NCBI GenBank assembly: GCA_040235415.1
Contig: JBECKR010000178.1
Span: forward strand, 1 to 5,040
Length of the DNA: 5,040 bases
From: JBECKR01 sp040235415
Lineage (GTDB): Bacteria > Acidobacteriota > Polarisedimenticolia > Polarisedimenticolales > Polarisedimenticolaceae
Direction: 5' to 3'
Shown: piece by piece, positions 1 through 5,040 of the stretch
Numbering within the stretch: position 1 is the stretch's first letter
Layout of the letters: the number at the start of each line of letters is the position of its first letter
Position numbers and translations under genes: made by a program
The notes under the pieces: generated by a model
What the model saw: only the letters and a program-made list of their open reading frames with translations
Told to the model about the DNA's origin: nothing
Database searches by the model: none

Positions 1-1
1 C

Positions 2-1177
2 CGCTATGCCGACGCCGCCCGCGGCGACCCGGGCGCCGGGGCACTCCTCGCCCGCGACGAGCTGCTCTCGGCCTACGAGCGCGTCGTGCTGTTCTCCGGG
101 CTCGACATGGACCGCCTGCGTACGGCGCTCTCCGACGTCGTCGTCGACCAGGACGCCGCCGTCCGGGCGTTGTGCGACGAGTTCAGCCTGTTCGCCGCCG
201 GGACGCGCGACCTCCGGAGGCCGCCCGGCTACTTCCTCGTCGGGCCCACCGGAGTCGGGAAGAACCACCTCGTCGAGAGTCTCTGCCGCCTGCTCGAGGG
301 CTTGTGGGGGATCGACGTCCCTCTCCTGACGATCGAGGGACCGAGCTACACCTACCCGTCGGACGTCAACGAGCTCAAGGGCGCGACCCGCGGTTTCATC
401 CGTTCCGACGAGGAGGGGCTGCTCAAGACGTTCCACGACCGCGCCTCGAAGCGCCCGTTCAGCGTGATCCTGGTGGACGAGGTCGAGAAGGCCCATCCGC
501 AGCTCCAGACGTTCTTCCTGTCGATGCTCGACCGCGGCACCGTCACGGACAACCGCGGACGGGTCCTGAACTTCGCGAGCTCGATGGTGTTCTTCACGTC
601 GAACCTCGGCTACAGCGACGCCCAGCAGCGCGCGGCGCCGATCGGCTACGGCGACGCCGACGACAAGCGCGCCGCGGTCGACCGCGACGTGCGTCGCGAC
701 CTGCGCCGCGAGCTCCGCCCGGAGTTCGTGAACCGCCTGCGCCTGATCCACTTCGCGCGCCTGACACGCTCGAGCGCCGACCGCATCCTCGACCTCGAGC
801 TCGACCGCATCGCCCGCCGCTACCGCGAGGTTCACGGACTCGGTCTCGAGCTCGAGCCCTCGGCCCGCGAGGAGCTCCTCCGCCTCGGGTTCTCACCGGA
901 GCACGGCGCGCGGCGGATGGCGGCTACGCTCGAGTCGGCTTGCAACGTTGAGATCGCGAAGAAGGTCCGCCGCGACGACCGCCGGGAGGTCGAGGACCGC
1001 GTCGAGCTGGTGGCGTGGCTCCGCAAGCTCCGCGCCGGCGATCGCCCGGTCGACCTCGAGGAGGTCCGGCGCCGGGTGATCGACACGGCACGCGCCCGGC
1101 TCGACTACGCCGCGATCCGGATCGCGTTCCGCGACGGCCGTTTCGAGTACGAGCCGGTCGACGAGGAACCGTCGTGA
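2..1177 (+). CDS. ClpA/ClpB-type AAA+ ATPase, C-terminal part (5' end outside window)
   Basis: This is the C-terminal ATPase module of a Clp/Hsp100-family AAA+ protein, a ring ATPase that would unfold or remodel protein substrates. The frame is open to the left edge with plausible coding sequence, so the start lies upstream and the GTG at 86 is probably internal. Numbering from the first visible codon (391 residues seen): a VDQDAAV stretch resembling the start of ClpB D2; Walker A GPTGVGKN at 81-88; a pore-loop equivalent GATRGFIRS at 127-135; Walker B VILVDE at 155-160; sensor 1 TSN at 199-201; the RPEFVNR box with the likely arginine finger at R245; sensor 2 GAR at 302-304. All match ClpB D2 order. 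The oddity is Asn88 where Thr/Ser normally binds Mg-ATP, as in torsins. A C-terminal extension of about 85 residues follows sensor 2. The gene is coupled to the next one through a GTGA overlap. Family membership is firm; substrate and the presence of a D1 ring are unknown. Confidence 0.9.
   Translation, partial: RYADAARGDPGAGALLARDELLSAYERVVLFSGLDMDRLRTALSDVVVDQDAAVRALCDEFSLFAAGTRDLRRPPGYFLVGPTGVGKNHLVESLCRLLEGLWGIDVPLLTIEGPSYTYPSDVNELKGATRGFIRSDEEGLLKTFHDRASKRPFSVILVDEVEKAHPQLQTFFLSMLDRGTVTDNRGRVLNFASSMVFFTSNLGYSDAQQRAAPIGYGDADDKRAAVDRDVRRDLRRELRPEFVNRLRLIHFARLTRSSADRILDLELDRIARRYREVHGLGLELEPSAREELLRLGFSPEHGARRMAATLESACNVEIAKKVRRDDRREVEDRVELVAWLRKLRAGDRPVDLEEVRRRVIDTARARLDYAAIRIAFRDGRFEYEPVDEEPS
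1163..1176 (+). promoter_or_regulatory. Ribosome binding site and GTGA overlap deciding the start of the helical-protein gene
   Basis: GAGGA at 1163-1167 lies six bases before GTG at 1174-1176. The GTG shares two bases with the TGA at 1175-1177 that ends the ATPase gene. This arrangement is typical of termination-reinitiation coupling and suggests that the two proteins are made in linked amounts. Confidence 0.7.
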
Positions 1178-1854
1178 GCGTCGGCCGGCCGGCTCTGCTC
1201 GACGTCGTTCACGGACTGCTCGAGCGGACCTATGCCATGCCGCGCGATCTCGTGGAGCCGGCGCGGTTCGTGATCGGCGACGCCGGGTATCGCCGGCTCT
1301 ACGGCGACGCCGCCGGAGCGACGCGGGTCGGATCGGCTGGAGGCGACGGGGCGCGGACGCTCGTTCGGGAGACGACGGAGGGGATCCGCCTCGCGGTGTA
1401 CTACCCCGACGCCATGATCCGGACGCTCGAGGCGCGGCCGCCGCAGCGCGGCCTCGACGACGACAACGTCGATGCGTTCGCGGCGTTCGTGGAGGAGCTC
1501 GATCATCTGCTGTGCATCGCGGAACGCTGGCGGGAGCGGCGGGAGGTCTCGCTGTTCGAGCTCGAGCTCCACGCGAACGTCAGCAAGCACTTGGTGCTGG
1601 CGCGATTCCTGGCGGGCTCCGGCCGCCCGCTCGGCGAGCGCCGACGGGCGTGGCTGCGCTGGCACCTGTTCCACAAGATCCGGTTCGCGGACGAGGATCC
1701 TTCCGTCCGCGAGCGTTATCGCGACGCCCGGCGGCACGCGGTCAGGTTTCTCGACGGGCTCCCGGCTCTGACGCCAGCGGCACGGATCGAGCGCCTGCGC
1801 CGCTTCCACCGCGCGCACGCCGGGGGAAAGCTCGAACTGATCGAGCGGTCCTGA
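1174..1854 (+). CDS. Uncharacterised helical protein coupled to the AAA+ ATPase
   Basis: I do not recognise this 226-residue protein. The GTG start at 1174 overlaps the ATPase stop in a GTGA junction, with GAGGA at 1163-1167 six bases upstream. That makes this start more convincing than positions further upstream inside the ATPase gene. The protein has no signal peptide or membrane span and looks cytosolic. Residues 1-45 form a small N-terminal region (LLDVVHGLLERTY, then FVIGDAGYRRLYG). A glycine-rich, charged linker spans about 46-70. The rest appears mainly helical and rich in Arg, Glu and Leu. Two adjacent helices hold EELDH (107-111) and ELELHANVSKH (129-139), a cluster of acidic and His residues that could bind metal or a partner. 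A basic helix rich in Arg follows at 155-190. From its context it is likely an adaptor, substrate or regulator of the ATPase, but nothing in the sequence proves this. Confidence 0.87.
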   Translation: MSVGRPALLDVVHGLLERTYAMPRDLVEPARFVIGDAGYRRLYGDAAGATRVGSAGGDGARTLVRETTEGIRLAVYYPDAMIRTLEARPPQRGLDDDNVDAFAAFVEELDHLLCIAERWRERREVSLFELELHANVSKHLVLARFLAGSGRPLGERRRAWLRWHLFHKIRFADEDPSVRERYRDARRHAVRFLDGLPALTPAARIERLRRFHRAHAGGKLELIERS

Positions 1855-1855
1855 G

Positions 1856-3538
1856 TCATTCCGGCGGGGAGTGCTCCGCGGCCTGGTCGTCGCCCGGGCG
1901 GTTCTCCGCGAGGTGCGAGGTCCCGGGGACTCCCTTCGCGCCGAGCCTCGCGAGCGCCGCCGCCTCGTCGAACACCGTCAGCGCCTTCTGGATCTGCGGG
2001 TCGCCCTCGGCGAGGACACGGGTCTCTTCCTCGACGCCCCAGTGGATTCGGGAGATCTGCGCGCGCAGTCGACGCGCCACGACGTCGCGACTCTCCGTGA
2101 GCGCGTCGGGATCGTCGTCGAACTTCCGCTCCGCGAGGAACGCCCGGAACTCGCTCCACGTCGCGTCGTCGACCGGGAACCCCTTCTTCAGGTCGGGATG
2201 CGCGGCGTTGTATCGCACCGAAAAGTCGAACAGGAGGTTGTCCCGCAGGAGGCGACCGACCACGGCCGGCAGGCGGCGCGAAGGAACGATGTAGTCGGGC
2301 GTGATCCCACCGCCGCCGTACACACGGCGGCCCGACGCGGTGCGGTGCACGACGCGGTCCTTGTCGGCGCCCGCCTCGGGCTCGTCGGAGCCGGGCGGCT
2401 GCGCGCCGTCGTCGGCCGGAGCGCTGTCGTCGCGGTGCAGGAAGTACTCGTCGAGATCGCTGTAGTCGCGCTGGATGAGCCGGCCCGAGGGCGTGTAGTA
2501 CTTCGCGGTCGTGACCGCGAGCGCGCCGCCGTTGCGCAGCGGGATGACGCGCTGCACGAGCCCCTTGCCGAAGGTCGTCTCGCCGACCAGGATGCCGCGG
2601 TCGTGGTCCTGGATCGCGCCCGAGACGATCTCGCTCGCGGAGGCGGACCCGTGATCGACGAGCACGACGAGCGGCATCGTCGAGTGCTTCACGTCGCTCT
2701 CGGCGTAGTAGTCCTGATCCGATCCCGGGATCCGCCCGCGGGTGTACACGACCAGCTTGCCGGAGGGCAGGAAGCGCTCGGCGACCTGCACCGCCTGGTC
2801 CAGCAGCCCGCCGGGGTTGCCGCGCAGGTCGAGCACGAGGCGGGTCATTCCGGCGTCCTTGAGCTGGCCGAGGGCGCGGTCCAGCTCGTCGGTCGTCGTC
2901 GTCGTGAAGTTGGTGACCTGGACGTAGCCGACGCCGGGCTCGAGCATCATCGCGACCTTGAGGCTCTCGGTCTTGATGTCGTCGCGCACGATCGTGACGT
3001 CGAACGTGCTGCCGTCGGACGGGCGGTGGATCGTGATCGTGACCGGCGTGCCGCGCTCGCCCTTGAGCCGGCGCACCGCCTCCTGCACCGTCATGTCGAT
3101 CGTCTCGTCGCCCTCGATCTTCGAGATGACGTCGCCGGCCTGCAGGCCGGCGCGGCTCGCGGGGGTATCGTCGATCGGCGCGATGATCGTGAGCGGCTTG
3201 TCGGGGCCGCGCTTCGCGATCTGGATGCCGAGACCGGAGAAGCTGCCACGCTGCTCGTCCCGCATCTCGCGGAACGCCTCGGGGTTGAGATAGTTGCTGT
3301 GCGGGTCGAGGGTCCGCAGCATCCCCTGGATGGCGTTCTCGACGAGCTCCTTCGAGTCGGCGTTCCCGACGTACTGGTCCTCGACGAGCGACAGCACCTG
3401 GCCGAAGGTCCGCAGGCCGTCGTCCGGCTTGCGGGCCTCGGCGAAGATGCGGTCGCCGAACAGCGCGCCCGCGATGCAGCTCGCGCCGAGCACGAGCGCG
3501 ACGATCGCGGACGTACGAACGACGGATCGTGGCTTCAT
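1856..3538 (-). CDS. ctpA: S41 family carboxy-terminal processing protease (CtpA/Prc type)
   Basis: This is a periplasmic serine protease of the C-terminal processing family (560 aa), which trims or degrades envelope proteins from their C-termini. Residues 2-8 are basic and 10-28 are hydrophobic, giving a signal anchor or signal peptide without a twin-arginine motif. A helical dimerisation-type segment with LRTLDPHSNYL is at 74-84. The PDZ domain covers about 95-175 (SGLGIQI, AGLQAGDVISKIEG). The protease core covers about 200-420: LVLDLRGNPGG (234-244), catalytic Ser300 in GSASASE, and Lys325 in TTFGKGLVQ, 25 residues later as in the Ser/Lys dyad of the family. YYTPSGR and GGGITPD are also conserved. 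An acidic low-complexity insert lies at 368-396 and a helical tail at about 425-560. ATG at 3538 is chosen because it begins the signal sequence and has GGTGG seven bases upstream; the open frame further upstream antisense to tatA is spurious. The gene is transcribed away from tatA. The in vivo substrate is unknown. Confidence 0.96.
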   Translation of the reverse strand: MKPRSVVRTSAIVALVLGASCIAGALFGDRIFAEARKPDDGLRTFGQVLSLVEDQYVGNADSKELVENAIQGMLRTLDPHSNYLNPEAFREMRDEQRGSFSGLGIQIAKRGPDKPLTIIAPIDDTPASRAGLQAGDVISKIEGDETIDMTVQEAVRRLKGERGTPVTITIHRPSDGSTFDVTIVRDDIKTESLKVAMMLEPGVGYVQVTNFTTTTTDELDRALGQLKDAGMTRLVLDLRGNPGGLLDQAVQVAERFLPSGKLVVYTRGRIPGSDQDYYAESDVKHSTMPLVVLVDHGSASASEIVSGAIQDHDRGILVGETTFGKGLVQRVIPLRNGGALAVTTAKYYTPSGRLIQRDYSDLDEYFLHRDDSAPADDGAQPPGSDEPEAGADKDRVVHRTASGRRVYGGGGITPDYIVPSRRLPAVVGRLLRDNLLFDFSVRYNAAHPDLKKGFPVDDATWSEFRAFLAERKFDDDPDALTESRDVVARRLRAQISRIHWGVEEETRVLAEGDPQIQKALTVFDEAAALARLGAKGVPGTSHLAENRPGDDQAAEHSPPE

Positions 3539-3591
3539 GGGTTCACCACCGAGACGAAGGGCCCCCGCGCCCGGAAGTATAGGGTGAACCC
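3539..3591. repeat. Perfect 9-bp inverted repeat spanning the protease leader (candidate operator)
   Basis: GGGTTCACC at 3539-3547 and its exact reverse complement GGTGAACCC at 3583-3591 are 35 bases apart. The first arm abuts the protease start codon and overlaps its ribosome binding site. The second lies between the -35 and -10 boxes. Each arm is itself nearly palindromic (GGT-2-ACC). The predicted transcript begins between the arms, so an RNA hairpin would need a start further upstream. A DNA operator for a dimeric repressor fits better. No regulator is identified, and chance in GC-rich DNA is possible. Confidence 0.4.
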
Positions 3592-3604
3592 CACCCCCCG
3601 GCAA
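3569..3604 (-). promoter_or_regulatory. Predicted sigma-70-type promoter for the S41 protease
   Basis: Read on the minus strand, TTGCCG (3604-3599) is followed after exactly 17 bases by TATACT (3581-3576). This matches 4 of 6 and 5 of 6 consensus bases. Transcription would start near 3569, leaving a leader of about 30 bases. TATACT is a rare AT-rich patch in this very GC-rich DNA, which strengthens the call. The spacer contains GGGTTCACC, one arm of the inverted repeat described separately. Confidence 0.65.
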
Positions 3605-3610
3605 CCGTAG

Positions 3611-3628
3611 AGCCCCGCACCCGGGGCT
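3611..3628. promoter_or_regulatory. Perfect hairpin/dyad between the divergent promoters
   Basis: AGCCCCG (3611-3617) pairs with CGGGGCT (3622-3628) around a four-base loop and is followed by TTTCTT. It resembles an intrinsic terminator, but no + strand gene ends upstream of it. It sits between the two -35 boxes (3599-3604 on the minus strand and 3632-3637 on the plus strand), so an operator or insulator between divergent promoters is more likely. Confidence 0.4.
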
Positions 3629-3631
3629 TTC

Positions 3632-3667
3632 TTGACACCCCTCGGGGCTCGCAGTAGGCTGCCGGAT
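3632..3667 (+). promoter_or_regulatory. Predicted sigma-70-type promoter for the tat operon
   Basis: A perfect TTGACA (3632-3637) and TAGGCT (3655-3660) are separated by the optimal 17 bases. The predicted start is near 3667, giving a leader of about 28 bases. A short stem CGGG-CGA-CCCG (3668-3678) would lie at the 5' end of this leader, and GGAG (3681-3684) is the likely ribosome binding site for tatA. The spacer holds CCCC-TC-GGGG, a small dyad overlapping the promoter. Confidence 0.68.
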
Positions 3668-3694
3668 CGGGCGACCCGGCGGAGTCCTGCGGCG

Positions 3695-4045
3695 ATGTTC
3701 GGATTCGGTTCGATCGGAGGTGGCGAGATCGCGATCATCCTTCTGGTCGCGCTGCTGCTGTTCGGCCCGCGGCGCATCCCGGAGATCGGCCGGACCGTCG
3801 GCAAGGCGCTGTCGGAGTTCCGCAAGGCGACGAACGAGTTCCGGACGAGCTTGGAGCGCGAGGTCGACATGGAGCGCGTCCGGGGGGCCGGGGAGGCGCT
3901 GCGGCAGGCGCGCACCGACATTGCGGAGCTGACCCGCGACCCGGTCGAGATCGCCCCGCCGCCGCCCGCGCCGACGCCGCGCCCGGAGCCCCCGGCCCCG
4001 GCCGAGGGCGAGCCTTCCGAGAGCGATGTCCCCCGCGAATCCTGA
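3695..4045 (+). CDS. tatA: Twin-arginine translocase subunit, TatA/TatB family
   Basis: This is a subunit of the Tat system, which exports folded proteins across the inner membrane. TatA protomers gather around a TatC-containing receptor to form the translocation site. The 116-residue protein has the family plan: a short N-terminus (MFGFGSIGGG), one membrane helix at about 11-23, the hinge FGPRRIPE at 23-30, an amphipathic helix at about 30-60 (GRTVGKALSEFRKATNEFR), a charged helical stretch to about 85, and a Pro/Ala-rich cytoplasmic tail. Glu11 sits at the polar position before the membrane helix, where E. coli TatA has Gln and TatB has Glu. The Phe-Gly-Pro hinge and the helix length are closer to TatA, so this may be a bifunctional TatA. 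The ATG at 3695 is chosen because the membrane helix starts right after it and GGAG lies ten bases before. It is the first gene after the TTGACA promoter, and its 3' end may overlap tatC. Confidence 0.93.
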   Translation: MFGFGSIGGGEIAIILLVALLLFGPRRIPEIGRTVGKALSEFRKATNEFRTSLEREVDMERVRGAGEALRQARTDIAELTRDPVEIAPPPPAPTPRPEPPAPAEGEPSESDVPRES

Positions 4046-4757
4046 AGGCTCGATGTCGCTCCTCGAGCACCTCGACGAGCTCCGCTCGAGGCTGTTCAAG
4101 GCGGCGCTGTCGTTCGTCCTGGCGTTCGGGGCGTGCTCGGCGTTCAGCAAGCCGATACTGCGGCTGCTGCTCGCCCCGGTGCAGGACCAGCTTCCCGCGG
4201 GCGAGTCCTTGGCGTTCATCCGGCTGACCGAGCCGCTGATGGTGTACCTCAAGGCCTCGGCGGTCGTCGCGCTGTTCGTCGCTGCCCCGTTCGTGCTGTA
4301 CCAGTTCTGGGAGTTCGTGTCGCCCGGGCTGTACGGCCACGAGCGCCGCTGGGTACTGCCGTTCCTCCTGTTCGGCTCGGCGTTCTTCGTCGGAGGCGGG
4401 GTGTTCTCCTACCTCATGGTCGTCCCGGTCGCGGCGGCGTGGCTCGTGAACCTCGGCGGCGGGTTCCAGAACACGATCACGATCGACGAGGCGTTCGGGT
4501 TCGTCAGCCGGCTCGTCATCGGGATGGGCGTGGTGTTCGAGCTCCCGATCCTGATCTTCTTCCTGGCCCGGGTCGGTCTCGTGACCCCCGCTTTCCTGAT
4601 GCGCCATCTCCGCATCGTGATCGTCGTGATCTCCGTCGTCTCGGCCATCCTGACGCCGCCCGACCCGCTCAGCATGATCCTGATGGCGGCGCCGATGATC
4701 GGTCTGTACCTCCTGGGCGTCGGCATCGCGTGGATGTCCGTCCGCAAGCGGACCTGA
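4026..4757 (+). CDS. tatC: Twin-arginine translocase core subunit TatC
   Basis: TatC is the polytopic inner-membrane receptor that recognises twin-arginine signal peptides and recruits TatA. The 243-residue product shows HLDELRSRL at 15-23 (E18 and R20 in the conserved cytoplasmic N-terminus), six membrane spans at about 25-41, 74-97, 108-134, 159-181, 196-210 and 216-236, YQFWEFVSPGLYGHERR at 92-108 with the conserved Glu106, FELP at 171-174 with Glu172, and LTPPDPLS at 209-216. These correspond to the E. coli residues E15, R17, E103, E170 and D211. Length is normal. Two starts are possible. ATG at 4026 overlaps tatA by 20 bases and has only GAGAG nearby. ATG at 4053 has AAGG four bases upstream and would give a 234-residue protein starting MSLLEHLDELR. 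Both keep every conserved element. The gene lies in one operon with tatA and probably with the next gene. Confidence 0.97.
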   Translation: MSPANPEGSMSLLEHLDELRSRLFKAALSFVLAFGACSAFSKPILRLLLAPVQDQLPAGESLAFIRLTEPLMVYLKASAVVALFVAAPFVLYQFWEFVSPGLYGHERRWVLPFLLFGSAFFVGGGVFSYLMVVPVAAAWLVNLGGGFQNTITIDEAFGFVSRLVIGMGVVFELPILIFFLARVGLVTPAFLMRHLRIVIVVISVVSAILTPPDPLSMILMAAPMIGLYLLGVGIAWMSVRKRT

Positions 4758-4764
4758 CCGCGAC

Positions 4765-5040
4765 GTGGGCACCCGCCTCGAGGTCCCGGCCGGCTTCGCC
4801 GCCTCGCGCTCGGGAGCGATCGTGCGGGTCGTCCGGCTGGACCACTCTCGCGCCATCGCCGAGGCCGGCCTCGACGCGCCCGACGGTTGGGAGCGCCGTC
4901 TCGCGGGCGGAGCCCGCGGCCCGGGACGCGGTGCCGTGGTGCGCGTCGACCTCGAGCCCGGGATCGGCATCGTCCTGAAGCGCCTGCGACGCGGCGGCGC
5001 CCTCGCCGGCCTGTGGCGCGACCGCTTCGCCGGCCTGGCG
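4765..5040 (+). CDS. Kdo kinase / WaaP-family lipopolysaccharide kinase, N-terminal part (3' end outside window)
   Basis: The frame is open from GTG at 4765, seven bases after the tatC stop, to the window end (92 residues seen). Residues 52-58 (GPGRGAV) followed by a short beta-strand pattern and VLKRLRRGG (70-78), then LWRDRF (83-88), resemble the N-lobe of 3-deoxy-manno-octulosonic acid kinase (KdkA) and related WaaP-type LPS kinases. There a GRG..V glycine-rich strand precedes the (L)(K/R)xx(R)RGG segment. Such enzymes phosphorylate inner-core sugars at the cytoplasmic face of the inner membrane, using ATP. Lys72 is the candidate nucleotide-binding lysine. The catalytic loop lies outside the window, so activity cannot be judged. 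The start is a best guess; no strong ribosome binding site is visible, which fits coupling to tatC. The family call rests on my recognition of this short motif. Confidence 0.75.
   Translation, partial: MGTRLEVPAGFAASRSGAIVRVVRLDHSRAIAEAGLDAPDGWERRLAGGARGPGRGAVVRVDLEPGIGIVLKRLRRGGALAGLWRDRFAGLA

Noticed and set aside
86..88. GTG as the true start of the ATPase gene
   Set aside because: The same frame is open back to the window edge with protein-like sequence, and no ribosome binding site is evident before this GTG. The gene is treated as 5'-truncated by the window.
829..1218. Repeated GTTCACGGACT at about 830-840 and 1208-1218, and many CTCGAG palindromes
   Set aside because: Both copies encode Val-His-Gly in unrelated contexts, and CTCGAG reflects preferred Leu and Glu codons. 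Chance in GC-rich coding DNA.
2891..2905. Trinucleotide run encoding five Thr residues in the protease
   Set aside because: Slippage would stay in frame and only vary a loop after VTNF. The run is too short to suggest phase variation.
3470..3490. Lipobox in the protease signal segment (Cys21 in GASC)
   Set aside because: Position -3 is Gly rather than Leu/Val/Ile, and the hydrophobic stretch continues past the Cys, so a lipoprotein signal is not supported.
1871..3610. Long + strand open frame of 579 codons opposite the protease gene
   Set aside because: Its product is a biased mix of Arg, Val, Ala and Asp without domains, mirroring the protease codons. The S41 motifs on the other strand are unmistakable.
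3611..3634. Intrinsic terminator (stem plus TTTCTT)
   Set aside because: No + strand gene ends upstream of it, and it sits between divergent -35 boxes. On the minus strand it precedes the protease promoter. A regulatory dyad is more plausible.
3539..4252. Upstream extension of the protease frame on the minus strand, antisense to tatA and early tatC
   Set aside because: The extension has no recognisable domain, lies opposite clear tat genes and precedes a proper signal sequence with its own promoter. It is a GC-driven open frame.
3735..4970. Long minus-strand open frame of 411 codons opposite tatA, tatC and the kinase start
   Set aside because: It is highly charged, low-complexity translation antisense to genes with clear family motifs.
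1..5040. CRISPR arrays, tRNA/rRNA genes, insertion sequences, attachment sites
   Set aside because: I saw no regularly spaced repeats, tRNA-like folds, transposase motifs or terminal repeats anywhere in the window.

Overview
The window is uniformly GC-rich and densely coding. It carries six genes, two of them cut by the window edges, and one 156-base gap. A gene for a Kdo/WaaP-type lipopolysaccharide kinase begins at the right edge, which points to a Gram-negative (LPS-bearing) bacterium. The composition and the style of the S41 protease would suit an Acidobacteriota or deltaproteobacterial (Myxococcota-like) lineage. That placement is an inference, because no marker gene is present.

Left block, + strand (2-1854): the C-terminal part of a ClpA/ClpB-type AAA+ ATPase is followed by a 226-residue helical protein that I cannot assign to a family. 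The GTG start of the second gene overlaps the stop codon of the first, so the two are very likely one translationally coupled unit. The ATPase has an unusual Walker A motif, GPTGVGKN, with Asn in place of the normal Thr/Ser. This substitution is best known from eukaryotic torsins.

Middle, - strand (1856-3538): a complete S41 carboxy-terminal processing protease (CtpA/Prc family) has an N-terminal membrane anchor, a PDZ domain and an intact Ser/Lys catalytic dyad. It converges on the helical-protein gene with one base between the two stop codons.

Divergent control region (3539-3694): good sigma-70-like promoters face away from each other, one for the protease and one for the tat operon. Between and around them lie a perfect 7-bp hairpin, a direct repeat at a 21-base period, and a 9-bp inverted repeat. 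One arm of that inverted repeat is in the protease core promoter and the other is at its ribosome binding site.

Right block, + strand (3695-5040): tatA, tatC and the start of a Kdo-kinase-like gene are tightly packed and probably co-transcribed. TatA and TatC form a Tat pathway for exporting folded proteins across the inner membrane. The kinase would phosphorylate the LPS inner core. With the CtpA-like protease, this half of the window has a cell-envelope theme. The AAA+ pair at the left is the least explained part.
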